Of a stretch of 64,000 bases of DNA, positions 60,701 through 64,000 are shown piece by piece. Each line of letters opens with the position of its first letter. Position 1 is the stretch's first letter. The notes under the pieces were generated by a model, which ran no database searches, was not told where the DNA came from, and worked only from the letters and a program-made list of their open reading frames with translations. The position numbers and the translations under genes are program-made. The DNA is from Monosporascus cannonballus. Its lineage: Eukaryota; Ascomycota; Sordariomycetes; Xylariales. Where the stretch lies: assembly GCA_004154925.1 (NCBI GenBank), contig QJNS01000082.1, forward strand, positions 224,423 to 288,422. Reading direction: 5' to 3'.

Positions 60701-63171
60701 GTGGCGAGACGCCTTGGGCTCTCGTACTCACGGCTCTACGAACGCTGTAAATGAGCTTACGCATGCCCTGGCTAGACATCGCTGATGCAGGTTCTTTCTC
60801 CTTTCCGGCATCAGCCCGCAAAGGCTGGAAAATGGTGGTCTCGCGGCTAGGGCTCCCGCAATAAGGCGGTACCATGTCGACAAAAGGCTGTCCCGGAGGG
60901 AGAAGATTGCCCCTAACGAGACTACCAGCATAGGGGACGGTCAGGAATAACTCTGAATTCTTGTAGAGGGCCCTTTCAGCCGTTGTACCGTGCTCTCGGA
61001 GAGAATCGGTAAGACTGTTATTTCGCCGATGGGAAGCCTGAGGCCGCATGCCTTTACCAGCCAAAGCCCGCGGAGCAAACGCAACAGGTTCGGTATTGGC
61101 ATACAATGAGCCGGGATCGACCGGATGCGCACCGACCGGATAGTCATTATGCGAGTCACCTATCCGTAATGCTTTGGTCGGAAACGAACAAGAGAGCACG
61201 TCAAGACTCACTGTACTGGTGGGCGAAGTTCGAGACCGTTCCAGGCCTTCAGCGGGTCGCTCCTCGGGCGTAGCGGGGCGTTCACCGCCGAGTAGGATCG
61301 AGTCGATATGGCCAGCCTTGGAGACGTCGGCGTAAAGGGTGTGATCCGGACGCGAGTCTCTTTGGGGAGGGTTGGCGTTGAGCGGATAGGGCGGTTCTTC
61401 CGAATCCGTCTCCCAGAAACCGGGATCGAGACTAGGATCACGGTAGCCAGCAATCCCTCCGGGTGCGATGGGGATTTCGGGACCCAGAGTAACTCCAAAC
61501 TCCGGCCCATCCCAGTAGAGTGCGCAGACACGTCTCCAGCACTTCTTCAATTCGCCGAGGATCTTCAGCTGAACTTTTCGACACTGCTGATCCTGGACTT
61601 GAGATACCTCCTCAACAAGATCGTTGACAATGTTGCAAAAGGTGAGCCGCAGATGGTAATCTACGACGAAGTCCTCCACGAAATAGTTTAGGATCCAATG
61701 GCGGACGGCAACGAACGTTCTCACCCGCACCACCATACCTACTTCGTCCTCTCGCTCGAGAGCCCATTGAAGCCGGGCAATTAGCATGCGAAGTAGGTCC
61801 GAAGTCTCGAGAAACGAACGGAATGTGAGGAAGAAGTCGGAGATCAGTTCATAATCGAGAAAATTAGGTGAAGTGATCTCAGCAACGAGTCGGGGAGGCG
61901 TGGCGGCTGTAACCGCGCCAGTGAGGGACGAGTAGCGTACAACGGAGCGGTCATCGCAGCCTGGACTGAAGGTAAGCGAGTCAAACATGGCGGGTTCGAT
62001 TGACACGGCTGTTGAGCGGTACGCAGTGGTTTTCGCTGGCGGCACTGGAAGCCGTGGTACGATGACGCTATCAGGACTCAATAAGCTTGGGGCCGCGAAC
62101 TGGAGCTGAGGTACAGCAAGAGAGCTCGGCCTGGTCCTACTGGTGACTGACTCGGGATGTAGCGAATTCATTTCGAGCGGTGAGGCTCGAAAAAATGACG
62201 CAGTGCTCGAGCGAATATCCTCTGTTGGTGCGTAGGACGAACCACGGATAAAGGGCGTCCCTCGCAGACTGAACCGGGGGGTGCCTATCTTCCAAGAGGG
62301 GATGGGAATTTGGAGGAGCGGGATCCCTTCGGCATTGAGGTCTTCGGCCGTCTTCGCCTTCGTGTCATCTCGCGGTTTCGATATGACCACCTTGAAGGCC
62401 CCCGTATCCCCTTCATGGACAGTTGAGTCCGACATAGCCCGACGGCGACGAGGCCTTGAAGTTTGCTTAGCCTCGAAGTAAGCCTTCCTAACTGCCAACC
62501 AAGGTGATGGACTATCCGCCAGAGGAGTCGGTTGGGTGGTGAGAAATTCGCTCGCGTCATCGGTGTTCTCCCTGCTGTTGGTCAAGGAGTGTAAACCTTC
62601 AGTACTTGGCGGCGTGATGGGAAAGACGAAGTTGGGTTGAGGGTATCTCTGGTTCGCCGGGCGCACAGAAGGCCTATATGCCATTGTCAGCACTTACGAT
62701 GACCGCCTGCGGGTGCGCTCGCTCATAGAATCGATCATAGGAAGGTTATAGTTATAGGTCTGCATCGTATAGCGTGAAGACCTACCTCAAGAATATGCGG
62801 CCATTGTTGCCTACATTAGCTACCGTAAACTTCCGTCCTTCTCGGCCTGCCGAACCGCCGTCTGGGGTAATACTGCTTTTTTCGCTGTCGCCATCCTTTC
62901 TACCGCCGGTAGCGACATCGCCCGACTTCCGCTCTACCACCGGGACCAAGTTCTTCGAGCTGGCGACAGGCGAAGTGCCGCCGCCCTTGGCACTTTTGTC
63001 AGTCTCGTGGCCGAGTGGACGCGGCGGTGAGCGCCTGAACTTCGGCTCGCGGACACCCACGTAGGGCGACTTTGCGGTTCTAGTTGATAAGTCGCGTCTC
63101 GGCAGTTGGCGTGAAGCCGGATTCGGCCGCGGTTGCGGGGGCGGATGAGATGCTAAGGGATCGACCTCCAT
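57735..63171 (-). CDS. LTE1: LTE1-like Ras-family guanine nucleotide exchange factor
   Basis: Large RasGEF related to yeast Lte1, which acts in mitotic exit and spindle-position control. Two minus-strand exons, 62786-63171 and 57735-62673, give 1774 residues. The junction links GRKFTVANVGNNGRIFLR to PSVRPANQRYPQPNFVFP, a block I recall as typical of fungal LTE1. A RasGEF N-terminal (REM) domain lies at about 390-480 (SPNFLDYELISDFFLTFRSF). The middle 1000 residues are low-complexity and Ser/Pro-rich, probably a regulated, disordered region. The CDC25 exchange domain occupies about 1514-1770, with FDSEVLAQQFTLIEKDAL, ARFNVMVKWVVSEIV, KFLHIAAHCRRYRNF and CIPFVCIYTHDLLFN. No kinase or PH domain is seen. 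Whether it has exchange activity or a scaffold role, as debated for yeast Lte1, cannot be read from sequence. Confidence 0.9.
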
Positions 63172-64000
63172 GTCCTTGAGACGTGGCAGACAACAATCAC
63201 GATGACGCTAGAGTAATGCATTGAATGTCGGAAGTGGGAAACGAAGAGTCGACCAATCTGCCGAGCGAGCGACAAAGGGGAGTGGTAGAATGGATGACTA
63301 TCGTCGGCGCAGGGGGGCGGGGGTCAGGGAGTCGCGTACACAGTGGCATAAGACGGAACTGGTATGGTGATGACTATCGAACTTGGAGTTGGAACTGGGG
63401 CGAACCGCTTCGCATCGTATTGTCTGATTGTATGCTAAAGGGTAGAATTCGACTATCGAAGACGAATCAGACGACGAGAAGTCGCTGACGAACGGCTGGG
63501 AAAGCCGTCGTTCAGAGTGCCCCGTCTTGTTCTGGTTGTTGTGGAAAAGTGCAGGCGTTGGTGGTCGAAGGGACAGGGGGAAAGAGAAGAGTGCAGGGAG
63601 TAAATTGAAGGGGTTGAATTGTAATTGCGCTGGGGGGGGCGGGACAGGGCTTGCTCGAGGTGTTAGTACTCTTGTATGTACTCGCTGTACTTGGTTTATA
63701 CCCGTACCGGCAGGCCGGCCGACTGGACATACATTAGGCGCTAAGCTTGCCGAGTACTGAGATCCTAGTGCGCTCATGCACCCCGTTATGACTACAGATA
63801 CATACATTACTTACCTACACGCCAGCCCAGCGGCCAACATAAAATATTCTATTGGAATCTTAATAGAGAGAAGACAGGTCTACTACCTACGTAATAAACT
63901 AGTCACTACCGATACTTGAACCGATATCAGAATAATATGCAGCCCTTGCGCCACATAACATTTCTTTCGAAATCGCATAGAGTTTCCGCCGAATCGACGG
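63172..64000. promoter_or_regulatory. Upstream region of LTE1
   Basis: About 830 bases to the window end. Open frames on both strands (63298-63807 minus, 63527-63760 plus) are short and lack motifs. A G-rich run lies at 63633-63642. It probably holds the promoter and leader of LTE1; no clear TATA box was identified. Confidence 0.4.

Overview
The window comes from a filamentous ascomycete (Pezizomycotina). Short GT-AG introns of about 45-180 nt, the gene set (LTE1-type RasGEF, fungal DUF2306 protein, DUF3435 recombinase) and strong repeat-induced point mutation (RIP) all point that way. There are two compartments with a boundary near 28.9 kb.

Left compartment (1-28.9 kb): extremely AT-rich, with no intact gene. 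It is a nest of RIP-degraded LTR retrotransposons. A Ty1/copia element (D, minus strand, about 13598-25632) is the oldest host. A Ty3/gypsy element (C, 14739-21427) sits inside it with GTTTG target duplications. A chromodomain Ty3/gypsy element (A, plus strand, about 1-13597) abuts and interrupts its RNase H region. Another Ty3/gypsy element (B, 3145-10104, two 413-bp LTRs, TTAAC duplications) lies within the reverse transcriptase of A. A fifth, tiny element (E, 26638-28152, two 165-bp LTRs, GTTAT duplications) carries only a gag-like reading frame. Cys and His codons of the Gag zinc knuckles have repeatedly become Tyr and Trp codons have become stops, as expected for RIP.

Boundary (28.9-33 kb): a broken DUF3435 (FluG-type) tyrosine recombinase, the family that includes the 'captains' of Starship elements, runs leftward from 30572. 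To its right, a fragment resembling the N-terminal part of a fungal CHAT (caspase-like) protease ends abruptly at 31084. It lies head-to-head with an intact single-exon gene (31988-32938) whose layout resembles the pore-forming domain of gasdermins. My main hypothesis is a gasdermin/protease cell-death pair whose protease was truncated, possibly when a captain-bearing element inserted.

Right compartment (33-64 kb): ordinary genes of balanced composition. They are a J-domain membrane protein, a Cys4 protein of unknown function, NOP58, VMA6 (V-ATPase V0 subunit d), mitochondrial ribosomal protein uS15m, cytosolic ribosomal protein uS2 (RPS0), a DUF2306 membrane protein, a cytochrome P450 and an LTE1-like RasGEF. 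NOP58/VMA6 and uS15m/RPS0 are divergent pairs with short shared promoters. Between RPS0 and the P450 gene are decayed pieces: a tRNA-Met fragment, a broken surface-protein gene and a MITE-like inverted-repeat element.

Exon structures were worked out by hand from splice signals, reading frame and remembered family sequences. No database or alignment was run.
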